NCBI GenBank assembly: GCA_019155185.1
Contig: CM032802.1
Span: forward strand, 8,470,501-8,534,500
Reading direction: 5' to 3'
From: Beaufortia kweichowensis
Lineage: Eukaryota > Chordata > Actinopteri > Cypriniformes > Gastromyzontidae
DNA: 64,000 bases
The translations under genes and the position numbers were made by a program. Positions 37,421-49,900 of this stretch are shown here, piece by piece (position 1 is the first letter of the stretch; each line of letters starts with the position of its first letter). Below the pieces are notes generated by a model that was given only the letters and a program-made list of their open reading frames with translations, had not been told where the DNA came from and did not search any database.

Positions 37421-38960
37421 CTGGAGAGGCGCAGCATCTGATTGGCTGGGAGGAAGCTGGGCTTTTGTAGTTCATTAAGCACCTTCTGCGTCAGCGATTC
37501 AGCAATATTCTCCTGGATGAAAACATTGGTATTGAAGGTGTCAGTAAATGTCAGAAAGCGCGTGTCTGTGTAAAGCTGAATTCACGGGTTGCATCACATT
37601 TTGCGGGTAGCGGTTCCTTTTATTGCATTGCATTTCTATAAACATGCAGCTAAGGCTACATTAAAAAAGGTAAAAGAGGTAAAATCAGTAACAAATTGAA
37701 CACTATAATGTCATTTAAAGAGGAAAAGATACAATTCACCTTACAAAAGCAGCATCATGACATTTGTAAACAGACTTTCAAGGCACCGTGGCACCGATCT
37801 CGTTCTTACTCCGATCACAGAAGCCATTGGTCTCAACCTTTAAGGCCTCTCCTCAACCTTCCCTAAACCTTCTCTATTTTAACAGGCACATTCTCCACAA
37901 AGGGTTAATTCAATCACGTCAGGGCTCCTTGCTCTGCCGCCCGCTCTCTCCCATCATACTTTAGACTCAGTCGAGCGTCCCCTCATTGATGGCACCTTTG
38001 GCTCCACAATAGAAGCTAATTTGTTAGAATCTTTCACAGGTCAGGGGCTGCGTGAAGGCGAGAGGAGACCGCATCGGCCAACGGGAAAATAAAGCCATCC
38101 ACCGAGGCTGAGGGAGCGGGGATGGGATTGGGCCGCTGGATGGGTGGGGGCATGTTGGGGGTATTGAATGCCCACCTCTCTTTATGATGGTGGATATCTA
38201 ATATATAAATATCCATTTTCCTCTCCTGTCAAGCAAGGCTGTAAGCTCTCTGCATCCCCCCATTCCCAGTTAACGCAGGTTAATAGATTGATTCCAGTGA
38301 CATGGCTCATAATGAACAGTAAATTGTTTTATCTCTTAAGTCTTATTTGGTCGGCCGGGAAAACATATGAGGTAATATGGCCCCAGCTAAATGGGGCGTA
38401 TAATAGATCTCTAGCCAAGGCATAGGGATAAGAGCTAAGGCAGGGCTATGATTAATGAAAATAATAATGCACTTGAAATTGAAATTTTTCTTATTCTTTT
38501 TTCCAGCCTCTTTTAACTTTTTTTAATACCCCTCTTTCACCTCTGGCTCTGACCGTTCATGTGCACTTTGATTTGTGGGTAATTGCAGGACATCGTTTGT
38601 TTTGAGTTCCCCTCGCCGCATTCAGAGACGGCACTTCCCGGCATTACTTGTGCTCAGTTTATTCCATAATCCAAATTACTGTATGTGATGCAAACAACAC
38701 TTCAAATATGTTCAAATGATGCCACGCAAAGGACGGATGCAATTAAGTTAAAATCAAGGTCATTAACCGGTGTGCTGAGAACTGACCCTTTTTTCTCTGC
38801 GCAATTCAGGCGATGACAGCAAGGCAGGCAAGAGACACCGGGTCACTTCTGTTTCAGTGCGCTTATATTTGAGAGGTTGGACCGCAAATCACTTTGTTCC
38901 TAGTGTATCCATTAAAGCTGGTGTATACCGTAGTATTCCTAAGCATCTCTTCCGCTCAGC
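37421..38960. promoter_or_regulatory. candidate CNE cluster with CCAAT box
   Basis: Balanced block of 1.5 kb. CTGATTGGCTG at 37438-37448 is a near-ideal NF-Y site on the minus strand (CAGCCAATCAG). GC-richer patches lie at about 38060-38160. Short minus and plus frames have no domains. Confidence 0.28.
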
Positions 38961-39460
38961 TTAAAGCACCTCTGTCATTCTCTGACATTTTAAGTTGCTT
39001 GTGATCGCTCAGTTGTGATACCCTACATATGGTGGATATACTGTATTCTCATTCAAACAAAGAAAGTTTTGCAGACTGAGGAGTTTAGTTTACTGCTGTG
39101 TATTTGGATGTCTATAATTTACACATTTCATATCTAGATATCTAAATAAATATTTCTGCTTATAATTTCCGTTTACTTTTGATTTACCTAAACATTTATA
39201 AAACTAGTTTTAATCTAAAATAACTAATATCCTAATAAAGAACTGCAGTCAGCATGATTTCATTTATAATTCATCGTAGTAATTTATATTAATGTCTACT
39301 GAATTTGTTTACTCTTATGAGATTATTTTGTGGCAAAGCTTTCCATAACATTTATTTTGTTTTGGTGGATGTTTAATTAGCCCTAAGGTTTGTTTTCTTG
39401 TGGTGCTTTGTTTTTAATTTCCTGTATTTTAATTCAGTTAGTGGATTACATTACATTTTA
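38961..39460. other. AT-rich stretch
   Basis: ATATCTAGATATCT palindromic word at about 39131-39144; otherwise nothing seen. Confidence 0.45.
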
Positions 39461-40320
39461 CAGTTCAACCACCGTGGACCCCAAACAGGGAACAGCCCAT
39501 ATTTGTAAAATCTTATGTTGTGAAAAATGTTCCTCTCAAACTGTATTGATATTCTCTTTTCTTGTTTGAGGAATTGTGTCATCATCCTTTAGTTCCTCTG
39601 AGAGTGCTGGTCTCAAACACTAGAGGGAGAGCTTGGTATCGGAGCTGAGAAGTGAGTGCAATACATTTCACAGTATCACCAGACATTTCTTATATCGTTT
39701 AAAGTATTATCTTCTTTTATTTACCATAGCAGCACATCTCTCGTAACCCCCCGAATGAGTCGTGTTCTTTAACTTTTTCCAAGTTTGCTACAAGGTATGG
39801 CAGTGCTGGAAGAAAACACCTATGCAGGAATCAATAGCTTTTAATTTTGTTCTATTGATAAACCTTGATAATGCAGCAGTTGAACTGGGCCTCTGTCAGT
39901 GGTCATGGCAAGAGGCAGATGAAGACTAATTGTGCCTTGACCCATATACGACCACTGCCTCCACCTTTCTTGATCATCCCGATCCAGCATCACCCGGTCT
40001 GCACTAGACCTGCTTCCTCACGGCCCTGCCTGTGGCATGGTGATAAATTACACTTCTTAACTACCATTGATTACTTCGGGCTTCTCCACTTTGTGTGACA
40101 ACTGTTCAGTCGCACCGAATAGGGCTTAATGGCACATTAGAAGGAGGAAAGTACACAGCCTCCCCAGCTTTGATTAAACCTGCTTGTTGCCTAATAAAGA
40201 CAAACTGAAGTGTGTTGGGTCTATGGTAGCTGGAGACCACACGGCTGAAGATATGAGACGTGGACTTGGCGTTCACTGGATGCATTTATTGATGGTAATT
40301 AGGTTGTTTCTCTGAAAGAA
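39461..40320. promoter_or_regulatory. candidate CNE with CTCF-like core
   Basis: The part from about 39770 to 40300 is balanced and repeat-poor. A CTCF-like core is listed separately. The 77-codon frame at 39865-40098 has no domain. Confidence 0.25.
39617..39629 (+). promoter_or_regulatory. CTCF-like core
   Basis: ACACTAGAGGGAG matches the established core CCACTAGAGGGCG with three differences, so it is a weak candidate. Confidence 0.25.
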
Positions 40321-40550
40321 GTAACAAGACAAACATGTATTAAATAAACCAGATATGTTGTATTGATCTTAAACTGCATGACTGTATAATTTAGCTAGAA
40401 ATGCTATTCAAGTTGATGTCAATATGAGTTATTCAAAGTGGACAAAAAATGTTTAAAATATGCATTTGATTATTTTGGGTTTGTCTTTTCCTGGAGTATG
40501 TAAATTATTTTTCTTTACAATTATACTTTTGGGCTTTTTATTTTTACATT
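40321..40550. other. AT-rich flank of transposon
   Basis: Nothing recognised. Confidence 0.4.
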
Positions 40551-40856
40551 TGTGACCCTGTCAGTAAAAACACAGCTAAAGTCATTTTTTTGTGAATTAC
40601 TGTTTTCTGCATAAAATTGTCCTATATAATGTAAAGAACATTTTGTAAAAATACAACCTTGATATCTTAAATATTAACTGAGCAATATGATGATGATATT
40701 TATAGCTGGTGATGCTTGTTATCTCATAATTTGATTTTGAGACTTTAGTCTGGTTTTTACAGACAGGGCCACATTTTACTATAATTTCAGTTGTAATTGA
40801 AAATCTAGACTTTAACCAAAAATGGCATTATTGTACTGCCATATGACAGGGTCACA
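40551..40856. mobile_element. non-autonomous DNA transposon with duplicated right arm
   Basis: The 306-bp element starts TGTGACCCTGTCA and ends with its perfect reverse complement TGACAGGGTCACA. The left arm continues to about 40583. A longer inverted match to it lies internally at 40741-40773 (reverse complement starts TGTGGCCCTGTCTGTAAAAA), so the element has two right arms. No transposase frame is present and no clear target duplication is seen. Ends beginning TGTGACCC are, from memory, common among cyprinid miniature transposons. Confidence 0.7.
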
Positions 40857-40869
40857 CGCAAACAAAACA

Positions 40870-42130
40870 GTGTTGTTAGTCTAAAAGTGAAGCCCTCCAT
40901 TTGTTCCTCTTTTTCCATGTCAATCAATTCCAGCACTTTTTTTGAAACGCTGTCATCAGAACTGAAAAAAGTGTAAAGGCTGTTTGTCTTCCCTGCAAAA
41001 GAAAATATGGGAGAGAAATGTGTACCAGTCCGTCCAACCTGTTCCTTCAGCCGTCACTTTAAATCAGTTTTGACACTCCTGTCACTTTCCCTGACCCTGG
41101 AGAGACTTCTACTGACCTGGACCATCCTATTAGGGTCAAAAAGCAAAAACTCAGCACCAATCCAAAAACAAAAGCTGTAAACCCCTCATTAGAATAAGGA
41201 TAATGTCACCTCTAAAGAAGAAGTGCCAGTTGGAGAGACTGAGAGCAGCTGTCTGAGAGATTGCTTTTGTGTTGAAGTTTTAAGGCAGGCCCTCGGGCAG
41301 AGGTGTGCCCTGGCAGGTCAGTACGGCTCTAGGGTCGGGGCTTTTTGCCCCTGAGGTACGGCAAGCAATGGTGTTCTCCTAGAAAGGGCCTGGCACTGCT
41401 GTCATCTACAGATCATGTGAAACTGTCAAAAGTCAAGTCTAGCATCGGAGGGTTAAACTGATTAGCCATGCTCTTGTGCTCCCTGGGTCAGAGTTGGAAG
41501 AACAATAGTTTGATTATGAAATGGAGATCTCTTTCATTGCTTGCTTAATATGGCCTCCCTATTTTTGGCTTTCTCAAAAGAGCAAAAGTCAGATGATGCT
41601 GGTCTTGCAGGAGTCGCTGGTGAATGTTTCCCTTCTTCTTCAGCCCTACCCTTCCTCTGGCTGCTCCTCTCGCTTCCTGTGGCTATTGCTCCCATTTGGA
41701 TAGCTGCGCTGCCTCGCCCCACAGTACTGTATGTCTTTACGGCACTCCCTGACTTTCTTTCTCTTTCTTCTCAGTCTTTCCCTGCGTGAACGTCCTCCAC
41801 CCCCTTCCCCTCGCCCTGCTGGTCCTTCTTACTGTGTGCCGCTCACTCTCGCCCACACTTCTCTCTGGGAAATGTAGATCTTTTCCTGACAAGTTCTGCG
41901 CAGACTGGAAAAGAAGCAAGGCCTCTGGAGATCGTCAAGAAATCTTCTGCCAAGAAATGCGTGGGAATGGTCTGGATGGGAAGAAGAAGGGGTTTTAATT
42001 GTTTTTCTCTTTTTTTCTCTTCTGGAATTAGGCAGTGGAAAAATGCAGTGATTGTTCATTTATTTATCTTATGTAAAAGCGGGACTGCGGACTTGTGCTG
42101 AAAAGGCTACGGCCGTGTAATCCGTGCATA
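40870..42130. promoter_or_regulatory. candidate CNE plus pyrimidine-rich tract
   Basis: The 40870-41520 part is balanced. From about 41590 to 41870 the plus strand is pyrimidine-rich, which makes plus frames hydrophobic (Leu/Pro/Ser) and minus frames charged. These frames (41521-42059) overlap on both strands and are not called as genes. Confidence 0.22.
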
Positions 42131-43430
42131 GGATAAAGTGTACATTGAGTTTGCGTGACCATCACTAAGGCTGTCACCACATGTTTAAGATTGGGCGGGA
42201 CTGTACAGAATGTGTTTAAAAATCGCCCCCTGAGTAACCCGTGCTGGTAGACGGCTAAGCAAAATATTCTCTCAAGGTCTGTGGTGGTTATGAACTTTCA
42301 TATCACAATAACTTTCAGGTTTTTTTTCTCAGTCAAAACAATTAGATGACCAATTGCCTCCTTAGTCGACTGTGTGATTATGTGCAAATGTGAAGTTTGT
42401 GCGTGTACACAATCAGATGCCATTGAGTGCGGTACAATGGATCAATCAACGGATATTTACAGCGCTGGTGAATATTTACTCTCTGTGTTTATGCACTTCA
42501 GAACCTGCTTTAGAACACAGCTGGAATAACACACGCTGTACTTTTGGGTTCATTAAATGCACAATCAGATGGTTTCCTGACTGGAGAGTGGTGGAGTTCA
42601 GCTGTGAGGTAGAGGCCTCTGGAAGTTCATGGATGTCTGGAGACAGATGTTATTTTTGTTGGCCTGTGCGTCCCCTGATCTGTAGTGATTATATCGCAGG
42701 CATCCTTCTCACCGCAACAACCCGAGACTTGAAATCTAACGATTGATTTATTTATATCCTAGATGGACAGAACGTTGATGGTCGTAGCCCGTGAGTGAGT
42801 TGTAACGTAAGAGCATGCGTAAGCAGACACAAATTTCTATCCAAGGTTTATCCCCATGTTTCATCTTTCTGCTGAACCTCCTTAGTTAAGTTAGAAATCA
42901 CACTGCAAGACAGTTTATTATGTGCGCCCTCCGTAGGCTTCTTTTCAATCGGTCTATTCCTCTATATGATAAGAAAGAAAGGAACAGGGAGGGTCTAGAA
43001 ATGCAAAGCTCTCCCAGAGACCCTACACACACATGGCTTTCACATCTCTCTCCACACAGCCCCTGTAGAACTTCACCCCACAGGGGCTCACTGGAGGTCA
43101 ATCTCTTGTTGAACAATGTCACTTACCATCTTTGTTCCAAAATGGACTTAAAAGGTCCTTTATTGCAGACGCACAATCAGGCTTCTTTCTTATATTAAAG
43201 GCACATGACACATCAAAGGTGGGGGGCCATCAGGAGAGATGAGGGGGATCAGCATCCAAGCAACTGTATTAGCACATTGTCCGGCACTATGAATAAGAGG
43301 GAGCGGCTTCTGATTTTCAGCTGTCAATTTGCCGCCTTAGCAGGATTGAGACTGTTATTGTGAATGTCTCTATCTCCCAGGCAGCCGGTCAGAGAATGGC
43401 ACCTTCAGAGGTGGGCTAGACTTACATTGT
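42131..43430. promoter_or_regulatory. weak candidate CNE blocks
   Basis: CACAATCAGATG occurs twice (about 42408-42419 and 42560-42571), and CACAATCAGG recurs near 43170. The 43200-43430 part is the most balanced. A 118-codon plus frame (42390-42746) has no domain. Confidence 0.2.
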
Positions 43431-44100
43431 GTACTATTAATAACTTTATTTAAGTCTGATCACTCTGATTTTCAGCTTGATGCATTTTTAGCATTAAATT
43501 GTCACAGGGTTCAGATTAAAATATAAAAACTCATAAAAATCTAAAAGCAATATTAGTGATAGCAGTGTGCACGCCAACCTTTTATTCTGCCCTTTCCTGA
43601 TTTTCTTTTAACGTAAAATGTGCATTGAGAAGGTCAGCAAACGATGTAACTGAATTATTTGGGGCAAAACAATACACGTGTTTTTTTTATTTCATGACAG
43701 TTTTATTGCAGTATCTGTTAATATCTGCTAACGGTAGAATAAAATAGCCTTTATATTATGGCATTTAATGTAATGCCTTATGGCCATCTTCGCCATTTCA
43801 TATTATTGAGTACAGTATTCAATATATGCACCATATTTTTCATCATATTTTAAAAAATAAATGAATTATACTTAAGTCAGAAAAATTATCAGCGTCTTGC
43901 AAACATTCGCTTGCCTGTCAAAGTAGTGTTGTTAACCTTTAACATGGTAGTGAGCAGTGATGGTAAATTACTAATGTAAACCAAAGCAAACTAAGTGCTA
44001 AACTTGTGCCCTGTTTTGACATGTTTTACTAAACAATAACAGAATCTTAAAAGCCTTAACATGTGGCTTTATGGTATTGTTTTAAAAAAGCGAGACAGAA
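43431..44100. other. AT-rich stretch
   Basis: A/T runs and nothing recognised before the GA array. Confidence 0.45.
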
Positions 44101-44110
44101 TGAGTTAAAT

Positions 44111-44312
<202 letters not shown>

Positions 44313-44716
44313 AAGGGGCCCTGTAAATTCTGCAGGGCCACGGGTCTCAATCTGTGCACGGCAGGAAGCTTCGCTGGGTGGTTTGTTTAGCTGGATGTGA
44401 TTTCGAGTGGCAGGAGGGGGTGTTGCCCAGTCATGAGGAGCACAATAGGGCATACTTTCTCAACTCAGTTAATAGGCAATAATGACGTGGATGGCATCCA
44501 AGCACCTCCGTGGCCCACGTCCTCAAATTAAGATACCCCTAGGCTCACCGCACACTCCTTCATTTATTACATCACTTCATTTATCACAGAGGGTTGTGCT
44601 TTCGACCACTTGCAGGAGAATTTATGTGTGCGTGGTGAGATTTTATGCGAAGTCACTGGCGTTCCCAGAATGCTTTTTTATTAACGCGTATTGTTTGACC
44701 TTTGTTGTTATTGCAG

Positions 44717-44853
44717 AGCGAGAAAATTACCCCTTCAGAATCCTTTACCGAAAGTCGAGGAAGGCAGCTCAGGGCTCTCACTCGATGCAGCACTCGGTCA
44801 GATCACAAGCGTTATTTTACAGACTGCCCATTAAGCAACGCTGTGATTAACAG
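44717..44853 (+). other. exon-like segment with splice signals
   Basis: A pyrimidine-rich run ending TTATTGCAG precedes it, and AACAG is followed by GTAATTG, 7 of 9 matches to the donor consensus. The 137 bases are open in the first frame for 45 codons (starting SEKITPSESFTESRG), and the other two frames close only near the end. The peptide matches no family I know. It could be an exon of a non-coding RNA, an alternative exon of a gene spanning the window, or a CNE resembling an exon. Confidence 0.25.
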
Positions 44854-45339
44854 GTAATTGAGGTCATGAAAGTCATTTCTCTAAGTGAAACAGTTCCAAT
44901 TGCTTCCAATGTATAATCTTCCCAATGTTTGGCAAAACGCTCTGTTAACATTTTGTACAAACACACAGGATAAGAGAATAGGGAAAAGTACAAGAAAAAA
45001 CAGCTCGGGACAGTATCGTGTTGCAGGAAATAAGCACTTACCCTCCCTAAGTAACTGATTCCAGGAAAGGTTGGTACCAGAGAATGAAGAAACAGAAAAA
45101 AGATAGGGAGCCAGGGCCTGGGATTTTCGAAACACTGAACAAGATAGATTCTCTCCAAATCCTAATTGGAGAACAGTTGATTTAATTGGTATCCATTTGG
45201 CTGACAAAAGAAAGCAAGGGGTTGTGGGCAGGCAGGGAAGGCCCCTTGGGGGATGTGAACATGGAGTGGCTCTGCCGAACGCTCGGGGACGGATCACTTC
45301 CAAAGACAAACCGTGGGAGCTGGCAGGACAGATTGCAGT

Positions 45340-45373
45340 GGGAAGGGGGTTGGGGGAGACGCGAGTGGGGGGG
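45340..45373 (+). other. putative G-quadruplex run
   Basis: Four G-runs: GGG at 45340-45342, five G at 45345-45349, five G at 45352-45356 and seven G at 45367-45373. Loops are 2, 2 and 10 bases, so the last loop is longer than the usual 7-base rule. Confidence 0.45.
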
Positions 45374-45640
45374 TGATGAGGGAATGCAGAGAAAGCCTTT
45401 CAGACCAGAGCCATCTTTATTTTAGCTGTTTGTGAGCTCTAAAGCCACTCTCCCGCACTCGGTGTAATAGGACTCTGACCCAGGCAGGACAGAGGGGTTA
45501 CGGTTCAACAGTCTCTGCAACCTGAGGCCTCTTACCGCCCAGACAACTAAATTAAAGTGATCACAACAAACTGCAGAATACACTCCGGATTAACTCGTCC
45601 ACTTGGCCTTTCGCGTTTCGTCTCCACTTTCTGATTAAAA

Positions 45641-45940
45641 CGGTGAAAAAACATGGAAGTGTCTATTCAGACAATCATTTAACAGGCTTGACTTTTTGTC
45701 ACGCTGTGATAATTGATCTTAATGCATGGTGTTGCTTATCCTTCAACTATAGAAACGCAATAATGCAAATGAAAACTTTATTTAGGAGTGGTTTATGCTG
45801 TGTATTTTTATTGATAAAATATCCTGATTTTAGAAAGCTGGATCTGTGAGGGGGATAAACAGAGCGCATCTGTGAGCTGCGGAGGCCCGGATGTGCAGAC
45901 AGGGGGAGACTCAGGTGCTGCACTGTTTTTATGGCCTCTG
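45641..45940. other. intergenic stretch before GA repeat
   Basis: Nothing recognised; a 68-codon plus frame is featureless. Confidence 0.4.

Positions 45941-45942
<2 letters not shown>

Positions 45943-45977
<35 letters not shown>
45943..45977 (+). repeat. (GA)n microsatellite
   Basis: Thirty-five bases of GA alternation. Confidence 0.95.
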
Positions 45978-45980
<3 letters not shown>

Positions 45981-47020
45981 GTGTAGATGACCTGGGGCCA
46001 GGCAACATAGACCTTCACTTCTGCCACTAGGGGACCCAATCACTTCTTATCTCTTCCTCGACTTTCTCTCTTTTTCCATCCACACACACATACACAGCTC
46101 TAAATCAGTCTTAATCACAACTGCAAATGCACAGTTTACATAAGAAAAAAAGTATGCCTTGTTTAGGGTTAAATTGTAGTGCACAACTGAAGCTGGTTTC
46201 TCCATCCTCGAGTCTCTTCAGTTTTAGGAACGTCATTAGATCTACGCTAAATTAGTGTAAGGCAGTTGCTGGCTCCACCTTACAGTATATGACAGGACGG
46301 CCCTCACCTTGCCAAGCACTTAAAGAGGCAATCTCTCAAAAACTCGCCTTTCAATTAGAGCCCGTGCAAGTGCCGTACAGAAGTTGGGGGTTGTGGTGAA
46401 GGGGCAACAAGCCCATTCCTGATGTAAATGAAGAGATGCATATCAGCGTTAATCCATTGCTTTGTAGTCACAGCCATACCTAAAGTCTGTCTAATTTCCC
46501 TCGCCCGCCCCCTTTCCAGCCAGAAGTGTATCGATCGGCTGTAATTGAAGTGTACTTGATAATCCGCAAGGAAGCAGGGGAGAGAGGGACCCTCAACTCT
46601 AACACCGATGCACAGAGAATGGAAATGGTGCGTGTGTGTGTGTGTGCTGGCGCTGCGAGGGCTCTTAGGTATGGGCGGGTTGGGTAACACCCCTTTCACA
46701 ATTTTTTCTCAGCTGATTAAACTCATTGAGAGGCAGGCAAGTGGAACAAATGGATACAAAGGTCTGCCAGGCAGCCAACAGCAGCACAGATTTCTTCATT
46801 GAAACTGCCAGCTCCAAATCTCTAAGGTTGTCTCTACACTATTACCCTGCAGGAGAGCTCTGCCCCGAGCTCCCTTAACTGTATGAATAACCACACCGAG
46901 ACCCACAATGTAGCTGTGGCAGATATAAAATCTGTAAATCCAATTTCATAAATTTGATAACATGGCCACAGATGGAATTAAATTATGTTTTATTCATCCC
47001 TGCGAAGGAAATTCTATGTA
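45978..47020. promoter_or_regulatory. candidate CNE with CTCF-like site
   Basis: Balanced block interrupted by a (GT)n run at 46632-46646. The best CTCF-like core of the window lies at 46024-46035. Frames on both strands (46355-46802) have no domains. Confidence 0.25.
46024..46035 (+). promoter_or_regulatory. CTCF-like core
   Basis: CCACTAGGGGAC differs at one position from the established core CCACTAGGGGGC. If bound, its orientation would point along the plus strand. Confidence 0.4.
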
Positions 47021-48340
47021 TTTAGTAATGAGTTCAGTATTGGATAAATGCGTTTGCTTACTGCTATAACTGTGTGTGTAATTGAAGGAATATTGTTAAA
47101 ATGCCACCTCTTAAACAAGTCAATCACATAATACATCACGTTCGGGAAGAAGTCGTTACAGCTTGGTTTGAACATAGAGGTTACACAAATAGATGGTCAA
47201 AGTGAATGTGCTTGAGCTGCACGTCATCGTTGTTTATTTGTAAGCGGGGAAGTGAAGGTCTGTTTCCGAGCAGACTTTCTCAATGGCTTCCCAGGATAGC
47301 AGGACTTCAGAACTTTTATCTTGTCGGTTGGTTGTGCCATTAATTTGTTCATCCCTTCCAGATCCTTGTATTTGTTTACAATAGAAAGGAACATGACAGA
47401 GATGCACAAAGTACATTTTTTTGCAAATGTGAGCTTTCTTGTATGTGATATCAGTTTTTATCATGTTGTTTGTTTTGTAAAAACAAATGCAGTTTTTCTG
47501 CTCTTTAGTGCAGCGTGACGCTTCGCTGTAGCACAATTGAGACACACTTGATGCTTTTTTCCTCTCTCCTATTTACTACAAATAAGGATAAAACATGAAT
47601 GAACATCAGAGGGTATGTTGAAAGATGCAGTAAAATTGGCTGAAGTGTATCATATCTTGTGTAATCGCCCAATCAGAGTTTCACACAGCAGAAGACATCG
47701 GTGATGTAAACAATGTGTCACTCAGCATTGCATTTTACTATTCAGTATTTAGTAACACAAACTCATTCAACATTTTAATATTGCAAAATTGTTAAATGAC
47801 TTAAGTATATTAATAAATTATTTTGAAAATATTTCAAATTTATCATTTGATCAGTTATAATTAATAATTAATAAAATTAGTTAGATTGGATTATATATAT
47901 ATATATAGCTTTGTGTTGTTGATATTTCAAGTATTTAATTGTATTTCTGGGTCAGATTCAACGGAGCGATGGACTGTGTCACATATACATATTTCATATC
48001 GCTGACCTAAAAAACAAACACAGTGTAGTTGACAACTACATTCAGGTCTGTATCCTCAAATTAGCCCATAAAGTTTTCGTGCTTGTGAGTGAAGGGTTAG
48101 GAAGTTGAAGGTTGACTGTATAAATATGTATGCACTCTATATACAAGCCTATATAGTCTCTATACGTAAAATTCAGGGTTGTACAAACACATGCATCTGA
48201 TGCAGTTGTTCAGCCGAGTTTTAAAGAGTTATTCTTTTATTCCTTTGGATAGCTTTATAGTCAGTTAAGCAAAAACAATTATACAAAACATGTCTTCTGT
48301 ATTATTTAATTATGGAATATAAATGTATATTTCCTTAATA
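47021..48340. other. AT-rich stretch
   Basis: Contains a short (TA)n run at 47892-47907 and many TTAATAATTAATAAA words near 47860. The 103-codon minus frame (47234-47545) and its plus partner have no domains. Confidence 0.45.
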
Positions 48341-48620
48341 TATTATCCCCAGCTATGTGTGTTTACTAACGTATAGATCTTTACATATTGACCGCCAGTT
48401 GCTGTTAAAGACCCAGATACTGTGAGCATGTGTTCTAACTAAGGAGAAAGCCATCCTGTTGCCAGCAAAGTGAATTAGACGACCTAAACTGTAACCTTGC
48501 CAGACAGTCGTGTCAGTGTCCTTGATCATCATGCACTGACATTTGGCCATGAGGACAACAGGAAATGACCAGGCCTGAATGGAAGCCACTGTGCGTCATG
48601 AAAGTGATAACACAGGCTTT
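48341..48620. promoter_or_regulatory. small candidate CNE
   Basis: Balanced island between AT-rich flanks, crossed by a featureless 78-codon minus frame. Composition-based call. Confidence 0.2.
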
Positions 48621-48705
48621 GTGCAGGAGGGGTACGTTAGACCATATGACTGATTTACATTAGTGGAATGAAAAGGGAAAAAGAGACTGAAAAGAGAGCT
48701 GTTTA

Positions 48706-48734
48706 ATTTGCATATGTAAATAAATAAATAAATA
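48706..48734 (+). repeat. octamer-containing near-palindrome and (TAAA)n run
   Basis: ATTTGCATATGTAAAT at 48706-48721 is palindromic except for one base pair position on each side, and its left half is a perfect octamer ATTTGCAT. A (TAAA)n microsatellite runs to 48734. Confidence 0.5.
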
Positions 48735-48860
48735 ATGTACATTACATTACTTTAAAATGTTAGATTTAAATGCATGTCCTGCAATAGTGTTTTAGTACAC
48801 ACTAGCACACGTATGGGCTTAAACAAAAAAAACCCTCCGATTTTGATTTAATGGGGTCTT

Positions 48861-49900
48861 TACCTGAAAAATGCCTTTCGTTCCACACACACATACACAC
48901 ACTGCTCTCCTAGCAGCCAGCACCCTCCAGGTATCGCCGTGCCCTCTCCTCATTAACAACATTACCAGCAGCAGAGACCTTAGACTTATGAGGCCTCATG
49001 CTTGCTCACAGCATGTTTTTGCGCGCACATACACACATACGCTCGCCCGAATAGACACGCACACACAAACACGCACGCACAAAAACACACAGCAGGTATC
49101 CAGACACAGTACCCCCTCTCTCCTTGGGAGGGACCGAGAAATAACCATAACTCCCTACTCCCCTCCCTCCGCCTGGCTGACCTCTGTTTTAAGTGGGCAG
49201 CAGGTAATTGGCGAGGCGGTTGCCCATCAGCCGCCACCTCTGCGTGTGCCGTCTGTGTCATCTCTATTTATTATATTCTGCACGCACCCTGGGTTTGAGT
49301 AATCAATTTCACAAGGATACAGGCCTGATATCCGCCAGCGTGCACATCATGAGGCCAGCTCTCCTCTTATCAAGAGCAGAATTGCTGGCTAGAGGTCAGG
49401 AGCAGATAAACAGGGGTATAAAGCAACTCCCCCCTCCTTATTCTAACCTTACCTCCTCACAAACAAAAAGGTTGGGGAGGCGATGTTGGGTGCTGCTGGT
49501 AGGGTGGGCGGGGGCACCGAGAACAAAACACACAGGCGGCGAGAGGCCACGACCCCTGTGAGGTGCCTCTTGTTACGGCCGACCTTCAGAATTTCATCAT
49601 CGGTGTTCCTGACTGCTTCATAATTTGGAGGTAGAGGCAGGCAGCTCATGTTTGGCTGCAGGCGGACGAGGAATTTGTGTGTGTGTGTTAAGGAGGGTTA
49701 GCCCACAAACACCTACTTTCTGATTATCTCTCGGCAGTCTCTGCAGACCTTTATATAGACCAAAACAGACTCCATCAATCATAGCTATCTTTCTCAAGCT
49801 CTTCTCTTGCCCTGTGTCCCTCAGTCTCCAACTGTCCAGCCACCAGAGCAGCAGAGACTGCAGACACCCCAGCTAAAGGAGCTGTGGTACAATAATATCA
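48861..49900. promoter_or_regulatory. candidate CNE with CA-rich tracts
   Basis: Balanced block with degenerate CA repeats at 48884-48902 and about 49021-49092 and a short (GT)n at 49675-49688. Plus frames of up to 143 codons translate the CA tracts (His-Thr) and overlap one another. They are not called. Confidence 0.24.

Noticed and set aside
41786..41998. Signal-peptide-like small cysteine-containing frame after a strong acceptor-like pyrimidine tract
   Set aside because: It begins at GTG, not ATG, the hydrophobic start comes from the CT-rich tract, and frames on the other strand overlap it.
45035..45160. Strong minus-strand donor GTAAGTGC
   Set aside because: No acceptor at a sensible distance with a supporting frame.
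48871..49302. 143-codon plus-strand frame
   Set aside because: Mostly translation of CA-rich repeats, with overlapping frames on both strands.
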